Shown: piece after piece, positions 11,547-21,232 of the stretch
Numbering within the stretch: the first letter of the stretch is position 1
Layout of the letters: each line of letters opens with the position of its first letter
NCBI RefSeq assembly: GCF_004210375.1
Contig: NC_134834.1
Span: forward strand, 90,276,170 to 90,340,169
Direction: 5' to 3'
Length of the DNA: 64,000 nucleotides
Source: Tachypleus tridentatus
Lineage: Eukaryota > Arthropoda > Merostomata > Xiphosura > Limulidae
The notes under the pieces: generated by a model
Told to the model about the DNA's origin: nothing
The model's database searches: none
Seen by the model: the letters and a program-made list of their open reading frames with translations, nothing else
Position numbers and translations under genes: made by a program

Positions 11547-11691
11547 ATTCAACAAATAACAAAAGCACAAAAACTAGAAACAAAAATTAACTGTACGCTC
11601 ACTAGGCTTAGCTACTAAACTCACACTAAGGCTTAGCTACAGAAACTCACACTAAGGCTATCAGGGCGAGAAAAAACACGTCTGCACTCGA
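11547..11691 (-). promoter_or_regulatory. 5' UTR / putative internal promoter region of LINE copy 2
   Basis: 145 bp between the 5S junction and the ORF1 ATG. Holds a near-perfect tandem duplication of about 26 bp (CTTAGCTACTAAACTCACAC and CTTAGCTACAGAAACTCACAC types, about 11606-11662) that is single in copy 1. LINE promoters usually lie in the 5' UTR; promoter activity is inferred from position only. Confidence 0.4.
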
Positions 11692-11731
11692 GGACGAGAA
11701 CCGGCGCTTTCAACGTGGTATGAACGATGAC
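11692..11731 (-). pseudogene. 5S rRNA, 5' part split by LINE copy 2
   Basis: 40 nt equal to 5S positions 1-40, joined to the normal upstream spacer. Together with 5921-6012 it forms the split gene, with positions 27-40 duplicated. Confidence 0.93.
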
Positions 11732-13449
11732 AGTTTAATTCTCTTTCTTATTTGGTGTTTTAAGTGTTACTCTAAAAGAAAATCGTTGTCGCAGCCCAAA
11801 ATTTCCTAGTTGTGAAATATAAGAGATGCTTTAGTAATTCACTTTTACTGGAGGACGCTGGAAAGTGGAGCCTGATAACTCTGGTTTGCGTTACACATCC
11901 CCGGAACTACACGAGTGTCATTTCGGGGGTATGGAAACTGTCGCTCACAGGCGTGTGTGTCATTGACATGGAACACTTAAATTGATCAATTTAGCCTCTG
12001 AGATCTTTTCTCAAACGTCTTTTAGTCACATGTTGGTGTTTATGTCTTCCTTATATTTCTTTCGGACCTACTTTCGTAAAATCTGGTATTTTACTCTCGT
12101 TACACAGGCCCACATCCCATCACTTACAGATGTGTGTGCAGAATTTAGATTTTTAACACGAGCTTGCATCGGGATTAGAATTATTTAATATTCACCTTCT
12201 TTTATTCGTCATTTGGCTATACACATTAATTTACCTGTGTTTATTAACGTGTATTTTGGTTTCCATCGGGAGAAGTCGTGTGTACTCGCCTCCTTCTCCC
12301 CCTACAACAAAATAGTATTAAACGCTGGTTACCGTCTAGTGGGAGTGCCTCAGAAGTCGCTCTTTTGTCTCTCGCTAAAGAAGTGTATGGATATTAATGA
12401 AAGTACGTTGCAAAAACTGGGAATAATTCTCTGACGTTATAGAAACAGAATGAATAAAGGAACAGCACCTGTCACACTCGGCTACTACCGTTCGCGAGTC
12501 GGAAGCGTGCCACGTACCGAGTTCCTACTTATCTGAAGACGTTTTCTTCGCGTTTTGCTTTCACTGCTATGTTTTCAATTTTGCTTTTACTGTTTTGTAA
12601 CTTTTTTTTTCTTGTTGTTTCTACTCGCCTATTTTGTTTTATACTCCAATAGCAAAGACTCTTGTCGTTATTGGAAAGTTAATTTTCAAATGCACATACA
12701 TATAAAATAGATATTTGATTTATAAATAAGGTGTGCAATCGTCGGTGTGAAGTCTCTCTCTGCTGGGTTATATTTCTAGACAAAGTAATTTTACAAAACG
12801 TAGCGAACGAACGTTATGTAAGAAAACTCGAAATATTTGTCGCATCGCCTTTTCTGTGTAGCAGACAGATCCCTCGACAATTGCTTTTCTTAGGCAAAAC
12901 GTGCACGAGCGAGACAATTTTGTGAAATAGGGAAACGTTTTAAATTCCATCTGTATAAGACTGCCTTAGATTGATGTGGGCTGGATCTACTCATTAACGA
13001 AGTTTCTGTTTTGTAGATTTCGCACCCTTTGTGCATTCCGAAGATCGACCCGCGAAGATAGTTTATTTCTTTTCTCTCAATATACGTCTGATTGGAGGGG
13101 TTTGGTTTAAAGTGAAATGGAACGCGGCTCACGCCACCTGCTTAGAGAGCTGCTACTTTTCTTGAACGATCGCAGGAAATGAATGTTTGAACTTCGTTTT
13201 CGAAGCGTGTTTTATCAACTGACTTGTTGATGGGAAAAGTTGAATAGTTCCTATAACAAAAATGTTTTCCCAACAGTTTACCATTATAAACACCTAATAT
13301 TAAGGCACTTCAATTGAGCCAACCACTTTCTTTCTCTCTTTCGGGAAGGATTTTTTATCTCTTAAATCAGAAATTGTGAAAAAATTTGAGAGGTATCGAT
13401 CAGCTCTTTGCGAGACCTACAAATCTCAACGTGAAAAAAAAAAAAAAAA
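11732..13449. repeat. 5S rDNA spacer, unit 4
   Basis: About 1.72 kb. Shares with unit 5 a set of variants absent from units 1-3: GAGATCTTTTCTC near 12001, GTCTTCCTTAT near 12045, GTGTGAAGTCTC near 12745 and AAATCTCAACG near 13421. No gene recognised. Confidence 0.85.
13434..13449 (-). terminator. Pol III T-tract terminator of 5S gene
   Basis: 16 A on the plus strand directly after the 3' end of the 5S gene at 13450-13567. Confidence 0.8.
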
Positions 13450-13567
13450 GTCATCATCACCCGGTATTCCCAGGTGGTCACCCTCCCAAGTACTAACCGG
13501 GCCCGCCGTTGCTTAGCTTCGGTGATCGGACGAGAACCGGCGCTTTCAACGTGGTATGAACGATGAC
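13450..13567 (-). rRNA. 5S ribosomal RNA (whole copy)
   Basis: 118 nt, by eye identical to the copies at 2236 and 4081, with the complete internal promoter and a T16 terminator. The only whole 5S gene between LINE copies 2 and 3. Confidence 0.97.
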
Positions 13568-15280
13568 AGTTTAATTCTCTTTCTTATTTGGTGTTTTAAG
13601 TGTTACTCTAAAAGAAAATCGTTGTCGCAGCCTAAAATTTCCTAGTTGTGAAATATAAGAGATGCTTTAGTAATTCACTTTTACTGGAGGACGCTGGAAA
13701 GTGGAGCCTGATAACTCTGGTTTGCGTTACACATCCCCGGAACTACACGAGTGTCATTTCGGGGGTATGGAAACTGTCGCTCACAGGCGTGTGTGTCATT
13801 GACATGGAACACTTAAATTGATCAATTTAGCCTCTGAGATCTTTTCTCAAACGTCTTTTAGTCACATGTTGGTGTTTATGTCTTCCTTATATTTCTTTCG
13901 GACCTACTTTCGTAAAATCTGGTATTTTACTCTCGTTACACAGGCCCACATCCCATCACTTACAGATGTGTGTGCAGAATTTAGATTTTAACACGAGTTT
14001 GCATCGGGATTAGAATTATTTAATATTCGCCTTCTTTTATTCGTCATTTGGCTATAGACATTAATTTACCTGTGTTTATTAACGTGTATTTTGGTTTCCA
14101 TCGGGAGAAGTCGTGTGTACTCGCCTCCTTCTCCCCCTACAACAAAACAGTATTAAACGCTGGTTACCGTCTAGTGGGAGTGCCTCAGAAGTCGCTCTTT
14201 TGTCTCTCGCTAAAGAAGTGTATGGATATTAATGAAAGTACGTTGCAAAAACTGCAAATAATTCTCTGACGTTATAGAAACAGAATGAATAAAGGAACAG
14301 CACCTGTCACACTCGGCTACTACCGTTCGCGAGTCGGAAGCGTGCCACGTACCGAGTTCCTACTTATCTGAAGACGTTTTCTTCGCGTTTTGCTTTCACT
14401 GCTATGTTTTCAATTTTCCTTTTACTGTTTTGTAACATTTTTTTTCTTGTTGTTTCTACTCGCCTATTTTGTTTTATACTCCAATAGCAAAGACTCTTGT
14501 CGTTATTGGAAAGTTAATTTTCAAATGTACATACATATAAAATAGATATTTGATTTACAAATAAGGTGTGCAATCGTCGGTGTGAAGTCTCTCTGCTGGG
14601 TTATATTTCTAGACAAAGTAATTTTACAAAACGTAGCGAACGAACGTTATGTAAGAAAACTCGAAATATTTGTCGCATCGCCTTTTCTGTGTAGCAGACA
14701 GATCCCTCGACAATTGCTTTTTCTTAGGCAAAACGTGCACGAGCGAGACAATTTTGTGAAATAGGGAAACGTTTCAAATTCCATCTGTATAAGACTGCCT
14801 TAGATTGATGTGGGCTGGATCTACTCATTAACGAAGTTTCTGTTTTGTAGATTTCGCACCCTTTGTGCATTCCGAAGATCGACCCGCGAAGATAGTTTAT
14901 TTCTTTTCTCTCCAATATACGTCTGATTGGAGGGGTTTGGTTTAAAGTGAAATGGAACGCGGCTCACGCCACCTGCTTAGAGAGCTGCTACTTTTCTTGA
15001 ACGATCGCAGGAAATGAATGTTTGAACTTCGTTTTCGAAGCGTGTTTTATCAACTGACTTGTTGATGGGAAAAGTTGAATAGTTCCTATAACAAAAATGT
15101 TTTCCCAACAGTTTACCATTATAAACACCTAATATTAAGGCACTTCAATTGAGCCAACCACTTTCTTTCTCTCTTTCGGGAAGGATTTTTTATCTCTTAA
15201 ATCAGAAATTGTGAAAAAATTTGAGAGGTATCGATCAGCTCTTTGCGAGACCTACAAATCTCAACGTGAAAAAAAAAAAA
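13568..15280. repeat. 5S rDNA spacer, unit 5
   Basis: About 1.71 kb, right-hand variant, closest to unit 4, with a few private changes (for example CATTTGGCTATAGACATT near 14046). No gene recognised. Confidence 0.85.
15269..15280 (-). terminator. Pol III T-tract after the interrupted 5S gene
   Basis: 12 A on the plus strand directly after the 3' part of the split 5S gene at 15281-15372. Confidence 0.7.
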
Positions 15281-15372
15281 GTCATCATCACCCGGTATTC
15301 CCAGGTGGTCACCCTCCCAAGTACTAACCGGGCCCGCCGTTGCTTAGCTTCGGTGATCGGACGAGAACCGGC
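15281..15372 (-). pseudogene. 5S rRNA, 3' part split by LINE copy 3
   Basis: 92 nt equal to 5S positions 27-118, the same breakpoint as at 5921-6012. The LINE A tail starts at 15373. The 5' part of this gene is not in the window because of the N gap. Confidence 0.93.
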
Positions 15373-18300
15373 TTTTTTTTTTTTTTTTCTTTTTATTTTA
15401 TCCCACCTCAACGAGGAGGTATACACAGAAATACAACAAATAAAACACAAGTTAATGAATTAGCATGTAACAATAACTCTACAGATTACCATGCTGAAAA
15501 TTACCACAAAGTTAATAAATTAGATAAAAAAGAAAAAAAAGAGTAATTTTGAACAGCAGTTAATTCAACAAACAATACAGTTTACATAAACAAAACAAGA
15601 AATCAATGAATCTTTCATTGAGAAAAATAAATAAGACAATGAAATAAAGAACTTATCTTAACAAAGTACACAAGAATAACCTTGGGCACCTTGGGTTACC
15701 AAGCTACCAACATAAGAATACACAGAATAAAAAAACATTTAATGAGTTATGTAACAAAGATCTATGATAATGAAGATATATATGTCTCCGTACACGCACT
15801 TTAAACATGGAAATTAAATGAATGACGCGATTTCGTGCCAAAGAAACTGAACGAGCAGAACATATAACCTGACGTGCCAAACTAGTAATCAAACGGAATA
15901 TGTTCCAGCATCTCCCGGGTAACGAAGGGTGAGGTCCCACTAAGAGCATCTCCTCCATACCCAGTTAGATATGGGACATCCAAAATAAAACGCCAATAAT
16001 TTATATACATATGACCACAAAGGCTGCACAAAAGGACATTGGAAAAAACAGATGGTCTATGGTTTCCCGCGCCTGGGAACAGAAAGTGCACAACCCTGTG
16101 GGATGTCTGTCCATATGTACTAGCTTGACATTTGTGGTTATCGCCCGCAACCAAAGTAAATAATCCACATCACAAACATGAAAACCCACAAAAGAAGAAT
16201 AAGCGTTTTTTCGAATGAGTTTCCAATCTCCAGGAGGAACAATATCCCCCCAGTAGAATGGAGCAGGTAAAATTAGTAGCTAGTGAACACTGTATATGAC
16301 CCACCAGTTGCTTCACAGATAAACCTTGAAAATGAACCCGGTTATCAGAGTGGTCCAGAAAATATAAATCTACAACAAGTGTGGTCGATGGGAGAGGAGC
16401 CGGCTGGTTGGACAAAACCGTCAACCAGTCCACAGGCAACGCCTCCTTCAGCATATTAAAATGTGAAACAATTGTGCGGACATTGACCAACGGATCAGCG
16501 TCCGTACACATTTCAATCACCGCCCTCACCGGAAGAAAACCTGGGAGCACCTCGTACAACAAATGTCGGACCTGAACCAAACCTGCGTTGATAAATTCAG
16601 GAAAATTAAATGTTCGGTTCCGAACATCCACAATAGCCGGATTGAAAAACAAAGGTTCATCAAAAATTTGTGGGGAAAGAGGAGCTGCGACAATCCCTCT
16701 TTCCCCAAGAAGAACCTTCCAGGCATGAAACATTTCCTGAATATACAAAGGTAACGATTTCACAAAACGTGGCAAAATTCGGCATTGAAGAATCCGAAAG
16801 CCCAAAGCGAGATTGCCATAACAAGAAAAAATCCAGAAAGAAGTTGTCGCAGGGTGGAAGGACAAGAAGCATCCAAACAACGCTGCAACAATCTCAAACG
16901 GAATGCAAGTTTACGGGCATTAATATCAACCAAGTTGATACCTCCACAATCATAACTCCGGATCAGAATACCGTATGCCACTTTATGTATACCTCCCCGC
17001 CAAATAAAATCAAGTATACATTTGCGAAATCGAGCCTCAAACTGTGTTGGCAACGGCAGAATTTGCAACGTGTACCACAACACAGATGCTACCAAGGAAT
17101 TCACCACAAGAGATTTACCCTTTGGTGACAATGAACGAAAACGCCACGACACCAAGATACGAGATACCCTGCGCAAAACATCCTGCCACGTATCCTGCAG
17201 CATTACATCGAAATGGGAGTGGAAAACTATACCTAAAATCCTAATAGGATCCTGGGAAATTCTCAACTCATCCAGGACAAAGTCTGCAGAAGAGGCCAAA
17301 CACCCAACCCACAAACCCTGACTCTTGGCCCAGTTGATCCTTCCCCCAGTAGCTCTGCCAAAAGTTTGGCATACATCCAACACATGAGGCAAAGATTTGG
17401 CGTCCCGTAAGGTCAAAGTGGTATCATCAGCATGCTGATAAATAAGGGACGGCGTGTTGAGGAACACATCACCCCAATACCAGTAATATGAACATTATGA
17501 ACTAACATATTTCGTAACGGTTCGACACTGAGAACGTAAAGTAAAGCAGACATTGGGCATCCTTGACGAATACCCCGGTTACAGCAAAATCATTTGTGAG
17601 AAATCCATTAAACTTAACACAACTAGAAATAGAAGTATAGCAAAGACGAACCCAATGAACAAAAGTAGAACCAAAACCCATACGCACAAGAAGTTGAAAT
17701 AGATACTCATAGGCCACCCGATCAAAGGCTTGCATCTGATCGAGCTTCAAAAAGATTCCACCCTGGCCGGTACGTGCTAAAGATTGCAATAGCAAAACGA
17801 GTGTTAACGGAGTATCAGCAACGTCCCGTCCAGGTATACACCCGGATTGGTCATCTGAAACTAAACTGGAGATCACAGACGAAAGGCGACGAGCCAGCAC
17901 TTTGGCCAGAAGCTTATAGTCAGAACATAGCAATGTCAAAGGCCGGCTGTTAGCCGCCAACCGTCGATCCCCGCCTTTCGGGATAGGAACAATTACCCCC
18001 GAACACATTGAACTGAGCAACTGTGGAGAGAGGAAAAGGTCAGACAGGACAGACACAAAGTCGTCAACAAAATGAGGGAGGAAACATTTGTAAAATTCGG
18101 ACGTAAAACCATCCAAACCAGGAGATTTGCCAATTGGTAAACTGTCTAGAGCAGCGAGAATTTCCGAAATCGTGAATGGAGCATCACAAATATTAGCTTG
18201 TTCATGGGTGAGAGTTTTATCAACAAAGGTGAGAACGAAATCGATGTCGTCCTGCAGAACGAATATCTTCAGTATATAGTGCTGAATAATATTGATGCAG

Positions 18301-18515
18301 AACAGCAGCGATATCATCCACATCGGACACTTCTTCACCCCCATCAGTGAGCATGGATCGAAACTCAATTCTGCTCTGTCGGACTCTTTCCATACGAAGA
18401 AAGTAAGAGGTAGACCTCTCACCCTCCTCAAACCAACGAATATGAGAACGAATCCTCGCCCCCTCTATCGTATGGTGATCCAAAGTCTCCAATTCATCTT
18501 CGAGTTCATATAATT
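15373..18515 (-). mobile_element. 5S-rDNA-specific LINE, copy 3 (3' part up to the gap)
   Basis: Matches the 3' 3.1 kb of copy 2 at roughly 98% or better by eye, including 3' UTR and A tail. It stops at the N gap inside ORF2, between the endonuclease and RT domains. It shares two frame breaks with copy 2 (GTGATGTGTTCCTC before the HADD motif, and one in the thumb-side region at about 16770-16870), which points to common descent from an already broken copy. Copy 2 and copy 3 also each have private single-base indels. Confidence 0.92.
15658..18515 (-). pseudogene. LINE ORF2, RT and C-terminal part (copy 3, frame-broken)
   Basis: The frame runs from the gap through GKSPGLDGFTSEFYK, SGVIVPIPKGGDRR, DQSGCIPGRD and LDQMQAFDRVAYEYLF. 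It breaks near 17578 (one G fewer than copy 2 in the RQGCP region), again just before QHADDTTL near 17463, at 16770-16870, and several times in the last kilobase. The stretch near 18001 keeps the C that copy 2 lacks, so the join into RT is open here. The zinc finger CTFCSQARETIDHLFF is present near 16080. The stop corresponds to that of copy 2 (6294). Confidence 0.85.
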
Positions 18516-19015
18516 NNNNNNNNNNNNNNNNNNNNNNNNNNNNNNNNNNNNNNNNNNNNNNNNNNNNNNNNNNNNNNNNNNNNNNNNNNNNNNNNNNNNN
18601 NNNNNNNNNNNNNNNNNNNNNNNNNNNNNNNNNNNNNNNNNNNNNNNNNNNNNNNNNNNNNNNNNNNNNNNNNNNNNNNNNNNNNNNNNNNNNNNNNNNN
18701 NNNNNNNNNNNNNNNNNNNNNNNNNNNNNNNNNNNNNNNNNNNNNNNNNNNNNNNNNNNNNNNNNNNNNNNNNNNNNNNNNNNNNNNNNNNNNNNNNNNN
18801 NNNNNNNNNNNNNNNNNNNNNNNNNNNNNNNNNNNNNNNNNNNNNNNNNNNNNNNNNNNNNNNNNNNNNNNNNNNNNNNNNNNNNNNNNNNNNNNNNNNN
18901 NNNNNNNNNNNNNNNNNNNNNNNNNNNNNNNNNNNNNNNNNNNNNNNNNNNNNNNNNNNNNNNNNNNNNNNNNNNNNNNNNNNNNNNNNNNNNNNNNNNN
19001 NNNNNNNNNNNNNNN
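18516..19015. other. Assembly gap of exactly 500 N
   Basis: Unknown sequence. The round length suggests a placeholder between contigs. LINE copy 3 needs about 2.5 kb more to reach its 5' end, so the true gap is probably larger than 500 bp, or the join is wrong. Confidence 0.97.
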
Positions 19016-20069
19016 CTGAGAAGACAATAAAGAATAAAATTCCCAGCGGAATTAATAGCCATCAAGAAGTTAAAGATGTTTCCTAATCCACGAGTCATGG
19101 GATTTGGGGGCTGAAACGTGGTGTACACCAGGAGAACAGCTGTGGGCAGCTGACAGACCATAAAGGAGACAACTACAGCAATCAGCATAATGGTAATCTT
19201 TCTCTCCTGTCGAGAATAATTCCGATTGTTTCGGCGTCTGGTCATCGTTTTCCGTTGGTCTTTGGAAGCATGTACAGACCTGATCAAGAAAAAGTTGAAG
19301 ACAGTCAGCATAATAAGTGGTAAGAAGACGAACAAAGATACGCATAACCAGTAATATATGTTTCTGTAGAGTATATTCATTCCAAGTTCAGAAAATGTTG
19401 GCTGTACTGTAGTTTTGTTCGTAAGGGGGTCAGTGACCTCTGTAACAGTCCATTCGAAAGGAGTCGGAATAGTCAAACAAGAACATACGAAGGCCACAGT
19501 TATAACCACCTTTCTGGCGCGAGACTCGGTGCAGTACACCTTTCCTTTATTGGGTGACACACGGCGACATATCTCTCGATTGTAAAGGCTACAGTCAACC
19601 ACACAGAAGTATTACTACAGGCGTCAGTTAGGAGTATAGTATAGGGCCACAGTCGCCAGTAATTAACATGGTGGAAATCAGTCATACCAGGGTAGTGAGA
19701 AATGGACAAGATCAGAATACACATTAAATACAGCATGTCAAAAATGGCCAAGCCGGTTAAGTAATTATTGGTAGAGGAGCGCATATGTCGACGGGTCATG
19801 ATCACGATGGTCGAAAGGTTGCCTACGACACCGACAAAAGAAATTATTGGTACAAACACTCGTTGAATCCAAAAGCGACTTAAGTTCAGAAATCGTAAGT
19901 GTGTGAGCTCAGAACCTATCGTTTCATTTTTTGTTTCGTTTTCTAAGTTAAATGCTGTTTCCACAGTCTGCCACAGGTCGCAATATTCTGGTGACATTGA
20001 GTGTAGTTTTAGTGTCCACTCTGTAAAGTTACAAATCCAAGTATCGTATGATACATCAGATTCGGTCAT
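19016..20069 (-). CDS. FMRFamide-receptor-like rhodopsin-family GPCR (partial, one frame break)
   Basis: ATG at 20067-20069; about 350 codons to the gap. Extracellular N terminus of about 70 residues with NFT, NET, NET and NLS glycosylation sites. TM1 about 71-92, TM2 101-124, TM3 142-166 ending in ERY (for DRY) within TIERYVAVCHP, TM4 after the loop signature CTESRARKV, TM5 WLCVSLFVFLPLIML, basic third loop (TRRRNNRNYSRQERK), TM6 with CQLP (for CWLP), TM7 IFNFLMAINSAGNFILYCLL. The VCHP..K.KV.CTESRA stretch is typical of arthropod FMRFamide receptors. A single-base loss near 19544 shifts the frame within the second intracellular loop; it sits in AAAGGAAAGG where GGG is expected, so it may be an assembly error. 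No intron in this part. TTTGTTTGATTACAAAG directly before the ATG resembles a splice acceptor, so an upstream 5' UTR exon is possible. The C-terminal tail is lost in the gap. Confidence 0.85.
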
Positions 20070-20105
20070 CTTTGTAATCAAACAAAGAGATTACATAAGT
20101 TATTA

Positions 20106-20491
20106 TCAGATAAATAATTCAGGGGTTTTTGTTTCTGGGCTTGTTGAATCATGTGTATATAATAACCCAAAAATTAAAAAAGCCCAGACGTTGTTGTTTC
20201 TGGACTTGTGGAATCGTGTAGAGGTGCGAACCTACAAAACAATAATACAGGCATTGCTGTTTCTGGACTTGTCGAATCATGTATAGATACGAGTCGACGA
20301 AACAAATAATCCAGGAGTTGTTGTTTCTGAACTTGTTGGATCCTGTAGAGAGGGACCCTACCAAACAAATAATCCAGGTGTTGTTGTTTCTGGACTTGTT
20401 GGATCCTGTAGAGAGGGAGCCTACCAAACAAATAATCCAGGTGTTTTTGTTTCTGGACTTGTGGAATCGTTTAGATGTACGAACCTACAAA
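20106..20491. repeat. 63-bp minisatellite upstream of the GPCR start
   Basis: About six degenerate units built on GTTGTTGTTTCTGGACTTGT ... CAAACAAATAATCCAGGT. The two best copies (about 20317-20442) are almost identical. Starts within 40 bp of the GPCR ATG. Open frames here are repeat translations, not genes. Confidence 0.85.
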
Positions 20492-20523
20492 CAAGAAAGG
20501 TATTAAATAATATATTTGTTTCA

Positions 20524-20615
20524 AGTTAAGCCCAATGCTACACAAATGGGTATCTTTACCCTGCCTATCACAGGTATCTAAACCCGGTTTCTGGCTTTTT
20601 GATTTCGCAGACATA
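20524..20615 (-). mobile_element. SINE family C, degraded
   Basis: Resembles the family C body: AAGCCCAATGCTACACAAATG, TATCTAAACCCGGTTTC, and GCAGACATACCGCTGT for the A-box end. Old copy with many changes. Confidence 0.45.
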
Positions 20616-21049
20616 CCGCTGTATTTATAGGAAATAAAAGAATACATAACAGAAGGAAAACATTTAAATTACATTTGCCTTGTATAAGTAAAGTAAGTAT
20701 GAACAGCAGTTTATAAATAAACAGGTTCATATATCATCTCGAGTTAAAGAGTTTCCTACTTTGCTCTATGAAAAGTTTCTCCATTCTTAATAAACCTTCC
20801 TAGTCTTTAAATACAATAACCTACGGAAATCTCTGAGAGAATATGAGAGTGAATGGAAATGTTTATCGTTCAATTAACTGTTTATTGTGCCGAAAACATA
20901 TTACTGATCTGACTTGTTCCCTACAAGTTTTCTACTGATAACCTGTTTTCCCCTTATCTCCTATACACCTTGTTAACTGTAGTGACTCATTACTGTTCTG
21001 GTATGATTCCTCCAAGTTTTCTTCTGATAACATGTTGTCTCTTATTGTT
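20616..21049. other. Intergenic, no feature seen
   Basis: AT-rich, no open frame above about 40 codons, no RNA gene. Short similar phrases (TGATAACCTGTTTTCCCCTTA and TGATAACATGTTGTCTCTTA, each after CAAGTTTTCT) hint at an old 80-bp duplication. Confidence 0.4.
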
Positions 21050-21232
21050 TTTTTTTTTTTAATTTCGCACAAAGCTACTCGAGGGCTATCTGTGCTCGCC
21101 GTCCCTAATTTAGCAGTGTAAGACTAGAGGGTGCGTGGTGATGGCTAACTGCCTTCCCTCTAGTCTTACACTGCTAAATTAGGAACTGCTAGCGCAGATA
21201 GTCCTCGTGTAGCTTTGCGCGAAATAAAAAAA
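21050..21232. repeat. Inverted pair of SINE A 3' ends (foldback)
   Basis: Left arm 21061-21130 and right arm 21156-21225 are reverse complements over about 70 bp with roughly ten mismatches, separated by about 25 bp. Each arm is the 3' part of SINE A (from CTAGTCTTACACTGC to CTTTGCGCGAAAT). Flanked by a T run at the left and an A run at the right. Would form a long hairpin in RNA. Confidence 0.85.

Larger units (their letters stand above)
6013..11691 (-). mobile_element. 5S-rDNA-specific non-LTR retrotransposon (LINE), full length, copy 2
   Basis: 5.68-kb element on the minus strand, same orientation as the 5S gene it splits. Order: 5' UTR (11547-11691), ORF1 (11546-10351), about 200-bp linker with CAAA/A-rich repeats, ORF2 (10152-6294), 3' UTR, and an A tail (T run at 6013-6026). 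Flanked by a 14-bp target duplication of 5S positions 27-40. Absence of LTRs, the AP endonuclease/RT order, the CCHC knuckles and the A tail make it a LINE. Tx1/L1-group elements such as Mutsu of fish are known to enter 5S genes; whether this one belongs to that clade needs a tree. Both ORFs carry single-base frame breaks. Confidence 0.93.

Noticed and set aside
6013-11691. LTR retroelement
   Set aside because: No terminal repeats, no protease, RNase H or integrase; A tail, AP endonuclease and target duplication identify a LINE.
1505-15000. Repeated 60-80-codon frames in each 5S spacer on both strands
   Set aside because: They recur only because the spacer does. Start and frame differ between units through 1-bp indels, and none resembles a protein.
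18220-19602. 460-codon minus-strand frame joining GPCR and reverse transcriptase
   Set aside because: It runs through 500 N; the link is an artefact of translating the gap, not a fusion gene.
20149-20506. 75-92-codon frames near the GPCR start
   Set aside because: They are translations of the 63-bp minisatellite on both strands.
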